From Saprospiraceae bacterium (GTDB lineage Bacteria; Bacteroidota; Bacteroidia; Chitinophagales; Saprospiraceae), in NCBI GenBank assembly GCA_020629935.1, contig JAHDCJ010000032.1, positions 1-37,788 of the forward strand: a stretch of DNA of 37,788 nucleotides. The letters run 5' to 3'. The notes beneath the pieces were generated by a model. That model was not told where the DNA came from and searched no databases. It was given only the letters and a program-made list of their open reading frames with translations. The position numbers were made by a program, and so were the translations under genes. Position 1 is the stretch's first letter. Each line of letters starts with the position of its first letter. Positions 8,106 through 16,684 of this stretch are shown here, in pieces.

Positions 8106-8579
8106 ATGAAAACGAAAGAATTTTTAGCATTACTTGAAGCACATCCTACAAAAGTATTGAGTTTTAATTTTAGCGGGATTAAAGAAATTTCACATCCATA
8201 TCATATTACCGAAGTCAAAAACGTATGGATTGATTCGGTAGATTGCGGAGGACGGTCTTTAGAAGAACGACAAACTGTAGTTCAATTGTGGATAGATCCT
8301 AAAGAAAAATCGAAAGAAAAACTGACTTCCCAAAAAGCAAAGTCTATTATGGATATTGTTGATAAAAAGAAGCCATTGCATCTAGAAATTCCCATCTTCT
8401 TTGAATTTGGCGATGAAGAATTACCTACCTCTACTTATGTAGTTAAAGAGATACAAATAGAAGAAGATAAGGTGTTATTAAACTTGGAGGTTCCGCCTAC
8501 GATGTGCAAACCCAAAATGCTTTTAAATTCAGCCTTGAGTTGTTGTGAGGTTAAATCGTGTTGCACTACTGGTGCTTAA
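8106..8579 (+). CDS. Cys-rich protein resembling DUF6428, ArsR-linked
   Basis: A 157-residue soluble protein with no signal peptide or membrane segment. It resembles the uncharacterised proteins annotated DUF6428 that I recall beside arsR genes in Bacteroidota: an N-terminal MKTKEFLALLE helix, a HPYHITEV stretch, then IDSVDCGG and TVVQLW. The C-terminal tail is rich in thiols: one Cys in PTMCKPK, then CCEVKSCC near the end. The start at 8106 is preferred over 8091 because the operator spans 8091 and because the family usually begins MKT-x-EFL. Histidines and clustered cysteines suggest metal(loid) binding or buffering, but no function is established. It lies 72 bases after arsR on the same strand and shares its operator, so induction by the ArsR ligand is likely. 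Family name moderately sure; role unknown. Confidence 0.75.
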   Translation: MKTKEFLALLEAHPTKVLSFNFSGIKEISHPYHITEVKNVWIDSVDCGGRSLEERQTVVQLWIDPKEKSKEKLTSQKAKSIMDIVDKKKPLHLEIPIFFEFGDEELPTSTYVVKEIQIEEDKVLLNLEVPPTMCKPKMLLNSALSCCEVKSCCTTGA

Positions 8580-8614
8580 AGAATGGAGTATAAATGAAAT
8601 TTAGATTGAAATGT

Positions 8615-8646
8615 TTTGTTTCTAAGTAAAATTATTTGTATTTTTG
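8615..8646 (+). promoter_or_regulatory. Consensus Bacteroidota promoter of the radical SAM gene
   Basis: TTTG at 8615-8618, exactly 20 bases, then TATTTTTG at 8639-8646: both elements match the Bacteroidota primary-sigma consensus (TTTG, TAnnTTTG). Transcription should begin near 8651, which places a possible TTG start at 8644 upstream of the transcript and makes the ATG at 8668 the start codon, with a leader of about 17 bases. Confidence 0.75.
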
Positions 8647-8667
8647 ACACAAATCGTTTTGTGCTTC

Positions 8668-9726
8668 ATGAAAGAAAATAAAACATACTTAAAAGGAAGG
8701 GGGGCTCAAATCAACACTCCAAATCCATATGCTGATTTAATCTATGATCAAGAGCCTTTAAATAGTTCGGATACTGAGCATTTGAATAAGACCGATTATA
8801 TTCCTGTTGTTGCAAAGACGATTGTGAATAAAGTCCCTAGTTCAGATATCCCATTAGGCTTTTCGATTAATCCTTATCAAGGATGTGAGCATGGTTGTGT
8901 TTATTGTTATGCAAGAAATACGCATCCGTATTGGGGATATAGCGCGGGCTTAGATTTTGAACGAAAAATTTTGATTAAGAAAGAAGCCCCTGCTTTATTA
9001 GAAAAAAAACTACGGAGTAAAAATTGGGTAGCGAGTCCGATTATGTTATCTGGCAACACGGACTGTTATCAACCGATAGAACAAGAATTGGAGATTACGA
9101 GAAAGCTTTTAGAAGTATTTTGGAAATATCGACATCCAGTAGGCATCATTACTAAAAATGCTTTGATAACAAGAGACCTTGATATTTTGCAAGATTTGGC
9201 TAAACATCAATTAGTGAAGACTGTGATTTCAGTAACTTCTTTAAATTATGAATTACAAAGAAAATTGGAACCCAGAACCGCTTCGATTTTTAAACGATTA
9301 AAAACTATTCGAACTTTAGCCGCTCATAATATTCCTGTACAAGTGATGATGGCGCCTGTAATTCCAGGACTAAATGAGCATGAAATTTTTCCTTTAGCCA
9401 AAAAAGTAGCAGAGTGTGGAGCCTCTAGTATCTATTATACACTCGTTAGATTAAATGGAGATGTGGCCACTATTTTTATCGATTGGTTAGAAAAAAATTA
9501 TCCCGATCGAGCAGAAAAGGTGTTGAATAAGATTAAAGCAACCCATGGAGGCACGTTAAACGATTCTCGTAAGGGAAAGCGCATGAGTGGAGAAGGCCGA
9601 ATTGCTGAAATTATTCGTGCTCAATTTAAATTGGCCAATCGTAAATTTTTCAAAGAAAAATCTAAGATAGATTATAATTTAGACCTTTATGAAAAATTTA
9701 AAAATCCACAGATGAAGCTATTCTAG
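8668..9726 (+). CDS. Radical SAM protein, PA0069/SplB-like family
   Basis: A 352-residue radical S-adenosylmethionine protein. The [4Fe-4S]-binding triad appears as CEHGCVYCYAR, followed by an NTHPYWGYSAGLDFE stretch. This context is typical of the PA0069/Rv2578c-type subgroup, often labelled spore photoproduct lyase-like although its substrate is unknown. The sequence after the cluster (SGNTDCYQPIE, then GIITKN, MMAPVIPGLN) fits the SAM-binding barrel. The start is set by a consensus promoter. The gene stands alone on its strand; its stop codon overlaps that of the convergent secreted-protein gene. A role in repair of DNA or RNA has been guessed for relatives and is not shown here. Confidence 0.85.
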   Translation: MKENKTYLKGRGAQINTPNPYADLIYDQEPLNSSDTEHLNKTDYIPVVAKTIVNKVPSSDIPLGFSINPYQGCEHGCVYCYARNTHPYWGYSAGLDFERKILIKKEAPALLEKKLRSKNWVASPIMLSGNTDCYQPIEQELEITRKLLEVFWKYRHPVGIITKNALITRDLDILQDLAKHQLVKTVISVTSLNYELQRKLEPRTASIFKRLKTIRTLAAHNIPVQVMMAPVIPGLNEHEIFPLAKKVAECGASSIYYTLVRLNGDVATIFIDWLEKNYPDRAEKVLNKIKATHGGTLNDSRKGKRMSGEGRIAEIIRAQFKLANRKFFKEKSKIDYNLDLYEKFKNPQMKLF

Positions 9727-11174
9727 AAATCATTGAGTTTAATAATTTTTTCTACATAATCTTCTCCTCCAATTGTTGTTTTGACAAAATATGCACCCGC
9801 AGCTAAATAACTCAAATCTAATTCTGCTGAAGAATTTCCAAAACTGGTTGAAATAAGAATTTCTGGAGTTAATAATTGACCAAGCACATTATAAACTTCA
9901 ATAGAAACAATCGCATCATCATTGCATGATTGTTCAAAATTAACATTAAGGTTTCTAAATACTGGATTAGGAAAATATTGGATATTATTGGCAGACGCAG
10001 GACTTAGATTAACAAATCCAATAACAGGATCAGCAATGAAGCCGTCTTTTGAAAAAAGTTGCACTGAAATCGCTCGTTGACCAGAAGAAAAACTAATTAA
10101 ACCATTTTGATAAACAATGGCTTGTATCAAGGAGATAAAATCATTGGCTGTTGCGTTTCCATTATTAATTAATTTGAGCGACTGTGATCCTGAACCTTGC
10201 ACAGAAATTTGTACTGTACCATTTAAAATTAGTCGCTCATTGGAGCCATCTAAAGGATTCGTAATTTGAACGACTATAGTGTCGAGACTTACATTTCCTG
10301 TAATTTCAACATCAAAATCGGCAATTTTACTAGTAGATTCATTACAGGCTGGGGTAGGCGCTAAAAAATCAGATCCAGTAGCTCCAGAGCTATCATCAAA
10401 GTCTAGATCAATATTTAAAAAACAGGATTGATAGGAATGGTCATCTTCATAAGCGGCACCAAAAATTTCTGCATTACTTAGGAAACAGAAAAACTCGGTT
10501 TCTGCATTGGTAATATCTATGCGAAATAAATCTCCATCAGAGGTGGCTAATGTTTGGGGTTCTTCACAATCAGATTGAATGGTTACCATTCCAAAATAAG
10601 AACCGGGAATATTATAAAATCCTACTACACTATTTGCTTCTGGAAAATTAGGATCTATACGTAATAATATATTATCCTCACAAACTAAATATAAGTATCC
10701 ATCATTATAAGCTAAATCACCAGATGAAGTTGCTCGTAATGTAGCTATAGAATTAGCTGAACCTGTATTTAAATTGATCCTTATCAATTGATTTTGGGCG
10801 GCACCAAATAAACGACCTTGATCATCAAACACTAAGGCATTGAGAAAATAAAACCCATTGATTCTGCCAATTTCAGTAGCAAAATAAGTGTTGGGATCTA
10901 CTCGATAAAGAAAGGGGGCAAAACTTCCTGCAACGGCATAAATATCTCCATTAGGGTGTATCGCTATGTCTAGTGCAAGAAGGTTAGTTTCTGCTTCTAT
11001 ATCTTCATTATAATAACGAATTTGTCCTAAGGGTTCTAAAGAGCAATCTTCCGAAATATCTGCTTTATATAAAAAACCACCATCGTCAATTAAGGTGAAA
11101 CTTTGGGCATTTAGAAGAGAATTAGATGGACATAAAAAGAGGATGAGGATACAAAATAGTTGAATTGTTTTCAT
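9723..11174 (-). CDS. Secreted protein with type IX secretion (T9SS type A) sorting domain
   Basis: A 483-residue exported protein. It starts with a signal peptide (MKTIQLFCILILFLCPSN and on to NAQ). Residues ~25-230 contain short beta-rich repeats resembling a propeller (LYRVDPNT, LIRINLNTG, LLRIDPN, LFRIDITN), suggesting a substrate- or ligand-binding head. A beta-sandwich-like middle part follows. The last ~80 residues form a type A sorting domain: YFPNPVFRNLNVNF, VYNVLGQLL, LDLSYLAAGAYFVKT and the final VEKIIKL. That domain directs export through the T9SS and attachment to the surface or release. The ligand is unknown. It lies 75 bases after lptD on the same strand; whether it is co-transcribed cannot be told. 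Confidence 0.85.
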   Translation of the reverse strand: MKTIQLFCILILFLCPSNSLLNAQSFTLIDDGGFLYKADISEDCSLEPLGQIRYYNEDIEAETNLLALDIAIHPNGDIYAVAGSFAPFLYRVDPNTYFATEIGRINGFYFLNALVFDDQGRLFGAAQNQLIRINLNTGSANSIATLRATSSGDLAYNDGYLYLVCEDNILLRIDPNFPEANSVVGFYNIPGSYFGMVTIQSDCEEPQTLATSDGDLFRIDITNAETEFFCFLSNAEIFGAAYEDDHSYQSCFLNIDLDFDDSSGATGSDFLAPTPACNESTSKIADFDVEITGNVSLDTIVVQITNPLDGSNERLILNGTVQISVQGSGSQSLKLINNGNATANDFISLIQAIVYQNGLISFSSGQRAISVQLFSKDGFIADPVIGFVNLSPASANNIQYFPNPVFRNLNVNFEQSCNDDAIVSIEVYNVLGQLLTPEILISTSFGNSSAELDLSYLAAGAYFVKTTIGGEDYVEKIIKLNDF

Positions 11175-11249
11175 AGTATAATATCTTTGATGAGAAGAAT
11201 TTATACTATATTAATGTCATTAAAGTGAAAATTGTTTAATCTAAAAGTG

Positions 11250-13949
11250 TTAAAACCCGAAGGGATCCACGCGGTTTCGCCTATAAGGTACACTTAGGAA
11301 GTCAAGTGAAGAAGGTTTTACACGAATAAAAAACGAGTAGGTTCGGCGTTCAGGCTGCCAATCCATGCCCATTTCCCAACAATGAAGATCACGATAAAAA
11401 CCAAAGTCGGGATAAGTAACGCGTTTATTGACAAAATCATAACCAATGTTCCCAATACGGATACGCCATTTTGAAGTTAGGTTAATTGTCGTTCCTTGTA
11501 AGGTAATAGAATTGGTGGTAATCCGAATCGTATCTTTTCCATTTTCAAAAAATTGACCGAAGCGAAGATTATAACTAAAGTTGAGGGATTGAATCCTATT
11601 GGTGTTTCCTCCATTAGCCGTTTGTTCTCCTTTCCCAAATAATTCTTGGATAATTCTTGGATCGAGTCGAGTACGAAGAATTAAATTGGCAGAGCGGAAA
11701 CGGAAAAGTCGTTTGTTCTCTTTCCAAACCGTTCGATTAATGGTTCGTCCTTCTTCATTAATAGTATATGGATCGAGGATGGTTCCAAAGTTAACATTTA
11801 CCACTTTAAATAATCGTGTATTCCCAGTCATTGATAAAGTAGACATTTTCAAAGAATCGGCAGCAAAATTATAATTACCACGAATATTAAAGCTATTTAA
11901 AAGCGTAATCTTTTTTTCACTATTCAAGGTGTCTTTAGGCGTTCGTACTTTGGCTTCAATGGTATTTCCAATATTAAAACCTAAAGAAGCGGTTTGTGTT
12001 CTAGGCGGACTCGAATAAATTCCTTCGTCAAAAAACGAATAAAAATCAGTTAATGTATTTCGAGTATCCGTTTGTACTTCGTCAAAATAATTCCAAATGC
12101 CTTTAGTATAATCAGGAGTATAAGAAGCATTAATGGATGGTTTAACCACATGACGAATTGCTTTTAATTTTCCTTTCTTAAAATTGGCTGTTCCAAAAAT
12201 TTGGGTAGATAAGGTCAGTCCTGAGGTAAGCAATCGTTGAGATTTAAATCCAAAGACTTCATTTTCTATTATTTTACCAAAGGTAGTATCGGTTTCAATT
12301 CGGTCTATTTCTGTGCGATCTGCATTATAAATGGTATCAATTTCTACTGTAATTGTTGGATCAAAATCTTTACGAATGGTTTCTAAATACCATTTTTCAT
12401 TATAAGTAACGGAAGGCGAAAGATTGAAATATTTAAAGATGCGAAAACTGGCACTTACTGGAAGGTTATGCTCAATACCATATTGCATATCTTCCAACGT
12501 TTGAGCAGTAAACAAAAGCGTATCTACGGTTTGAATTTGATTCTGTAATTTACTCGTATAACTAAATCCTATTTTTTCATACCAGCGTTCTTTACCCGAT
12601 CGAATTTTTCGTTGGAACGGAAAAATTTGATTCATCCGAAAATCAACTACAGGAAAATTAATCGTCATTAATCGAGTTCGCGTATTTTGAGAATGTTGAA
12701 AACTAGTACTTAAACTAAATGGCTTTCCAGGAAAAGTTTTATTTAAAGATATATTGGATCGCATGGTATTGGTTAACACACTACGCGCATCATTATTATT
12801 ATTACTTAAAAAAGAACCTGTACCAAAATTCATACTGGCGTTGAATGTACGAGAAGGATGTGCCTGTGGCGCTTGACTGTGATTCCAAGAGACTAAAAAG
12901 TCTTTTTCTAAAGCAAAGTCTGGCGTGTTTCGTGCATCATATCTTCGGTGTGAATATCGAATAGATGCATTACCTCTACTTTTATATCGTTTGTTATACG
13001 AAGTGGCTAAACTTAATCCCCAGCTTCCTCGAGTATAAATGTCTCCAGATAAAGTCAAATCAAAATAATCACTTATTCCAAAATAATAACCAATATTTCG
13101 AAGTCCAAAACCTAATGTGGGCGAAAATTCATAATCCCTTGGAAAGATAATTCCAGATCGTTGTCCTTTCTGAATAGGAAAGAAACCAAAGGGCAACCAA
13201 AGTGGAGTAGGGACATCGGCGATTTGTAAATTAGAAGGACCAACCACAATCAACTTGTTAGGGATAATTTTAGCTTTGGTACTCTTTATCCCAAAGTGAG
13301 GATGATCTGCATCACAAGTGGTATACATGGTTCCATCCGCATAAACCACATCATTTTCGTCTTTATTAATATTCGATCTTAAATCAAATTTTACAGATTC
13401 GGAAAGTAAATATCCGTCTCCTTCTTGGGTGCGTACGTCATAAACTTTACCTTTTTGAGATTTGAAGTTATATCTTAATTTATAGGCTTCAAACTCATTG
13501 TCTTTATCTTTAAACACGGGATTCCCTGCACGTTGTCCCGTACTATCCACCATTCCTTCCGCTAAAGCAATATTGTCTGCATAGTTAAATTCTACATAGG
13601 CGGCACTTAGCGTCATGGATTCATAAGTTACTTTCGCATTTCCGTAGAGATAGACTTTTTCATTGACAATATCATAAATCATAGAATCAGAAGCTTCATA
13701 AATAACGGGAGCATCTAAGGAGTCTCCTGAAAGAGAAATGACTTGTAAGTTCGGAGTGGAACCAGAGAATGTAGATGTTTCTTCTTCGTTTTCTATAGGA
13801 TTAGCTAAGGTGGTATCTTGTTCTGTCACTGGAGCACTTCTGCCTTCGTTCAATGGTGTTTGTGCCAAAAGTAAGTTTGGATTTATTAAAGTCAAAAGAC
13901 TAATAAAAGTGATTGTTATCCAATAAGTAGTAATTTGAAGTACGCTCAT
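11250..13949 (-). CDS. lptD: LPS-assembly outer membrane protein LptD (Bacteroidota type)
   Basis: An 899-residue outer membrane protein that places lipopolysaccharide in the outer leaflet. A signal sequence ends near LLAQTPLNEG. Residues ~85-200 form an OstA-like beta domain (MIYDIVNEKVYLYGNAKV, LSAAYVEFNYADN). The signature core follows: TTCDADHPHF, VPTPLWLPFGFFP, RSGIIFPRDYE, GFGLRNIGYYFGISDYFDL and GDIYTRGSWG. The remainder has alternating polar/apolar strands of a large beta-barrel and ends in FGF, with the terminal Phe usual for barrels handled by the BAM machinery. It diverges from the amidase-mlaD-lptA cluster across 281 bases, so both transport ends of LPS assembly lie together. In these bacteria no LptE is recognisable next to it. 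Confidence 0.88.
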   Translation of the reverse strand: MSVLQITTYWITITFISLLTLINPNLLLAQTPLNEGRSAPVTEQDTTLANPIENEEETSTFSGSTPNLQVISLSGDSLDAPVIYEASDSMIYDIVNEKVYLYGNAKVTYESMTLSAAYVEFNYADNIALAEGMVDSTGQRAGNPVFKDKDNEFEAYKLRYNFKSQKGKVYDVRTQEGDGYLLSESVKFDLRSNINKDENDVVYADGTMYTTCDADHPHFGIKSTKAKIIPNKLIVVGPSNLQIADVPTPLWLPFGFFPIQKGQRSGIIFPRDYEFSPTLGFGLRNIGYYFGISDYFDLTLSGDIYTRGSWGLSLATSYNKRYKSRGNASIRYSHRRYDARNTPDFALEKDFLVSWNHSQAPQAHPSRTFNASMNFGTGSFLSNNNNDARSVLTNTMRSNISLNKTFPGKPFSLSTSFQHSQNTRTRLMTINFPVVDFRMNQIFPFQRKIRSGKERWYEKIGFSYTSKLQNQIQTVDTLLFTAQTLEDMQYGIEHNLPVSASFRIFKYFNLSPSVTYNEKWYLETIRKDFDPTITVEIDTIYNADRTEIDRIETDTTFGKIIENEVFGFKSQRLLTSGLTLSTQIFGTANFKKGKLKAIRHVVKPSINASYTPDYTKGIWNYFDEVQTDTRNTLTDFYSFFDEGIYSSPPRTQTASLGFNIGNTIEAKVRTPKDTLNSEKKITLLNSFNIRGNYNFAADSLKMSTLSMTGNTRLFKVVNVNFGTILDPYTINEEGRTINRTVWKENKRLFRFRSANLILRTRLDPRIIQELFGKGEQTANGGNTNRIQSLNFSYNLRFGQFFENGKDTIRITTNSITLQGTTINLTSKWRIRIGNIGYDFVNKRVTYPDFGFYRDLHCWEMGMDWQPERRTYSFFIRVKPSSLDFLSVPYRRNRVDPFGF

Positions 13950-14145
13950 TCTGCTAAATCCATCAACGATTAAAATTGGTATAGTAGACGTTAAAAATTA
14001 ATTATGGGTTGATTTTTGTAATATTGGTTAAAATTAAGGTTAATTTTGGATACTTAAGTTATGAAAAAACGAATAAAGTTGATTTTAACAAAAAGGGGAT
14101 GTTAAAAATGGAATAATTTCTTCATTTTATGTTAAAATTCTGTTT

Positions 14146-14165
14146 TTTTGTACTTCAATACAAAA
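14146..14165. promoter_or_regulatory. Inverted repeat between lptD and the amidase gene
   Basis: TTTTGTA (14146-14152) and TACAAAA (14159-14165) are exact inverted 7-bp arms around a 6-base spacer. It lies 65 bases before the amidase start, in the 281-base divergent region. This could be a regulator site or a leader hairpin; the rest of the region is AT-rich with no better signal. Confidence 0.4.
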
Positions 14166-14230
14166 TGAACTTGTTTAAGTAGCCAACCCAAACTAGAGAT
14201 ATTTATTTTTTTCGTTTAAAAAAACCACCA

Positions 14231-15388
14231 TTGAATAAATTATTTACCTGTGTTTTGTTGATGCTATTTGCTTGCCCTTTGCTCTTGGGCTATATTTATT
14301 ATTCTGGTGAACCGACTCCGGTCAAACAAGGAATAAAAGTCATTGTAATTGATCCCGGTCATGGAGGAAAAGACCCTGGGTGTAAAGGCCATTCGGTAAA
14401 AGAGAAAGAAATTGTACTTGCCATTTCTAAGCGTTTTGGAGAAAAAGTAAAGGCTGCTTTTCCTTCGGTCAAAGTCATTTATACTCGAACCACAGACAAG
14501 TTTGTCCCACTAGACGAACGGGCAGATATTGCTAACCGAAACAAAGCGGATTTATTTATTTCTATCCATTGTAATTCGCATCGTTCTTCTGTAAGTGGTG
14601 CAGAGATTTATGTGATGGGATTGGAAAGTGCACCTGAAAATTTATCCGTTGCAAAAAGAGAAAATTCATCGATTTTATTGGAAGAAGATTATGAATCAAA
14701 ATATTATGGGTATGATCCGAATTCCAATGAAGGACATATTTGGTTAAATATGGTACAAAACTCTAACATTGACGAAAGTATTGTGTTAGCAGATAAAATT
14801 GCGATTGAATTTAAACGGACTGCCAAACGAGTAAATCGAGGAATAAAACAAGCTGGATTTGTAGTCTTAAGATTAACTACCATGCCAAGTGTTTTAGTAG
14901 AAGCAGGATTTTTAACGAATTCTTCAGAGGAGAAATTTTTGACTTCTAGTGCAGGGAAGGATAAAATGGCACAAGCATTATACAATGCATTTAATCGATA
15001 TAAAAAAGAAGTTGAAGGCGATCATTATATTCCACCAATAACAGAAAATGTGAAAATAAATGCTCAGCCAAGTGCTTTCCCTAAACCAGCCCAACCTACT
15101 ACAGAAACTTTTGGTAAAATAGGAAAAGAGTTAGAGATAATGGTTCAATTAGTTTCCTCTCCCGAACAAGAAGATACTTCTAAACCTTCTTGGAAGAAAG
15201 TACAGAAATTAAAGATGTTGAAAGAAGGAGGAATGTATAAATATTTGGTTTATGGATACGAATCTGTCAATGAAGCGAAGAATGCCCAGTTGTTTTGGCG
15301 TAGTATGGGGTTTTCTGGTGCTTTTGCAGTCGCTTACCACAATGGCAAGCGAATCACACTAGAAGAAGCGAATCAAATTTTAAAATAA
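14231..15388 (+). CDS. N-acetylmuramoyl-L-alanine amidase (Amidase_3) with SPOR-like tail
   Basis: A 385-residue zinc amidase that cleaves the bond between N-acetylmuramic acid and L-alanine in peptidoglycan. The N-terminal hydrophobic segment (residues 4-25) is a signal or anchor, so it acts in the periplasm. The catalytic domain spans ~36-275 with DPGHGG (His44), KEKEIVLAI (Glu58), SIHCN (His113) and VEAGF, the AmiC-type zinc and catalytic residues. Residues ~305-385 (MVQLVSS, then KYLVYGYESVNEAKN and GFSGAFAVAYHNGKRI) look like a SPOR domain, which binds denuded glycan strands at division sites. The start is TTG; no in-frame ATG fits the signal peptide. It leads a cluster with mlaD-like and lptA-like genes, 138 bases apart from the next. 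Confidence 0.88.
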   Translation: MNKLFTCVLLMLFACPLLLGYIYYSGEPTPVKQGIKVIVIDPGHGGKDPGCKGHSVKEKEIVLAISKRFGEKVKAAFPSVKVIYTRTTDKFVPLDERADIANRNKADLFISIHCNSHRSSVSGAEIYVMGLESAPENLSVAKRENSSILLEEDYESKYYGYDPNSNEGHIWLNMVQNSNIDESIVLADKIAIEFKRTAKRVNRGIKQAGFVVLRLTTMPSVLVEAGFLTNSSEEKFLTSSAGKDKMAQALYNAFNRYKKEVEGDHYIPPITENVKINAQPSAFPKPAQPTTETFGKIGKELEIMVQLVSSPEQEDTSKPSWKKVQKLKMLKEGGMYKYLVYGYESVNEAKNAQLFWRSMGFSGAFAVAYHNGKRITLEEANQILK

Positions 15389-15464
15389 ATATTGGAATAT
15401 TGACTTAAAACCACCCAAAGTATGAAATTGCGTTGGGTATGTATGGTATTCTGTTTATATTTAT

Positions 15465-15497
15465 GGCTTCAAAGCCTTTATGGCTAGTTTTGCTAGC
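15465..15497. other. Twin hairpins before the mlaD-like gene
   Basis: GGCTTCAAAGCC (15465-15476) and GCTAGTTTTGCTAGC (15483-15497, 5-bp stem, 5-base loop) form two neighbouring hairpins 30 bases before the TTG start of the mlaD-like gene. Neither has a T-run directly behind it. They may mark a processing or attenuation point between the amidase and MlaD genes. Confidence 0.4.
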
Positions 15498-15526
15498 AAA
15501 GCATTCTAAATAAAAAACAAAGAATT

Positions 15527-16612
15527 TTGAAAATTGCAAATGAAATTAAAGTCGGTTTATTGGCCGTAGTGGCAATAGGCGCATTTATTTTTGGATATAA
15601 CTTTTTGAAAGGAAATAACATATTTTCTACCAATACTTTTATCTATGTAGAATATGATAAAGTGGATGGTATGACTGCTTCTGCTGCGGTGTTAGTCAAT
15701 GGCTTCAAAGTAGGAATGGTCTCCGATTTATACCTAAAAGAAGATGGCTCAGGTAAGATTATTGCTCAAATCGCTTTAGACAAAGGAGTGATGATTCCTA
15801 AAAATGCAATAGCTAATATTATTAGCCCTGATTTATTAAGTGGAAAAGCCATTACGTTAGAATATAAGGATGCTTGTAATTCTGAAAATTCTTGCGTGAT
15901 GAGTGGAGATACGATTAAAGGCCAAGTAAAGAATATGATTCAGTCTATGGTAGGAGATATTGATGTAAAAGAATATACCGAAAAGGCAAAGGATATGATT
16001 ACTGGACAAATTGATTCGCTTAAAGCAAAATTTGGCAGTGTCGGTGGTGGAGATTTAGATGTGAATAAGGCATTAAAAGATTTAACACAAACACTAAGTA
16101 ATCTTAATTCTATGACGGCTAAACTAGACGTCCTTCTAGCCAAGTCAACAGATAATTTTACCAAAATTCTTGGAGATACTGAAAAGCTAACGTCTAATCT
16201 TGTAGCCAATAATCAAAAGATCACTGACATTTTGGCGAATGCAGATAAATTTACAAAAGACCTCACCAACCTTGATCTTAATAAAACATTGGATAGCGCA
16301 AATGGGGCAATGGATGATGTCAAAAAATTATTGTCTGGTGCAGAAACTACCTTGGCGGATTTAAATACATTACTAGCGAAACTCAACGAAGGAGAAGGAA
16401 CAGCGGCTATGATTATTAATGATCCTACCATGTATAATAATCTTAATAATGCCACGCGAGACCTAGATCTTTTATTAAAAGATTTTAGGTTGAATCCAAA
16501 ACGGTATATTCGTCTATTCCGTGCAAAAAACAAACCATACGAAGGCGTAGAAGATGATCCAGAAGGAGTTATAGAACTCGTTCCAAACTCTAAAAAGAAA
16601 AAAAATAATTAA
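15527..16612 (+). CDS. MlaD/MCE-family lipid-transport protein
   Basis: A 361-residue protein with a single N-terminal membrane helix (IKVGLLAVVAIGAFIFGYNFL), then an MCE domain at ~38-120 (VDGMTASAAVLVNGFKVGMVSDL, ISPDLLSGKAITLEY). A long helical region follows, rich in T, N, L and K (~140-320), which resembles the needle-forming tails of longer MCE proteins. Such proteins sit in the inner membrane facing the periplasm and carry phospholipids between membranes with an MlaE/MlaF transporter. Neither of those is in this window. The start is TTG, matching the family start MKI-x-NEIKVG. It lies between the amidase and the LptA-like gene, a layout I recall from other Bacteroidota. Confidence 0.85.
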   Translation: MKIANEIKVGLLAVVAIGAFIFGYNFLKGNNIFSTNTFIYVEYDKVDGMTASAAVLVNGFKVGMVSDLYLKEDGSGKIIAQIALDKGVMIPKNAIANIISPDLLSGKAITLEYKDACNSENSCVMSGDTIKGQVKNMIQSMVGDIDVKEYTEKAKDMITGQIDSLKAKFGSVGGGDLDVNKALKDLTQTLSNLNSMTAKLDVLLAKSTDNFTKILGDTEKLTSNLVANNQKITDILANADKFTKDLTNLDLNKTLDSANGAMDDVKKLLSGAETTLADLNTLLAKLNEGEGTAAMIINDPTMYNNLNNATRDLDLLLKDFRLNPKRYIRLFRAKNKPYEGVEDDPEGVIELVPNSKKKKNN

Positions 16613-16684
16613 GGTTAAGTAATTCACAATATTAAATATTTGTGAAAAGCCATCTCTGGCATAGCCTTTGACCTTTTGCTACTA

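Noticed and set aside
7713-8579. A complete arsenic-resistance operon
   Set aside because: No efflux, reductase or methylase gene is found on either side; only the regulator and a small protein are present.
8644-8667. TTG start of the radical SAM gene
   Set aside because: It lies inside the -7 element TATTTTTG, upstream of the predicted transcript start.
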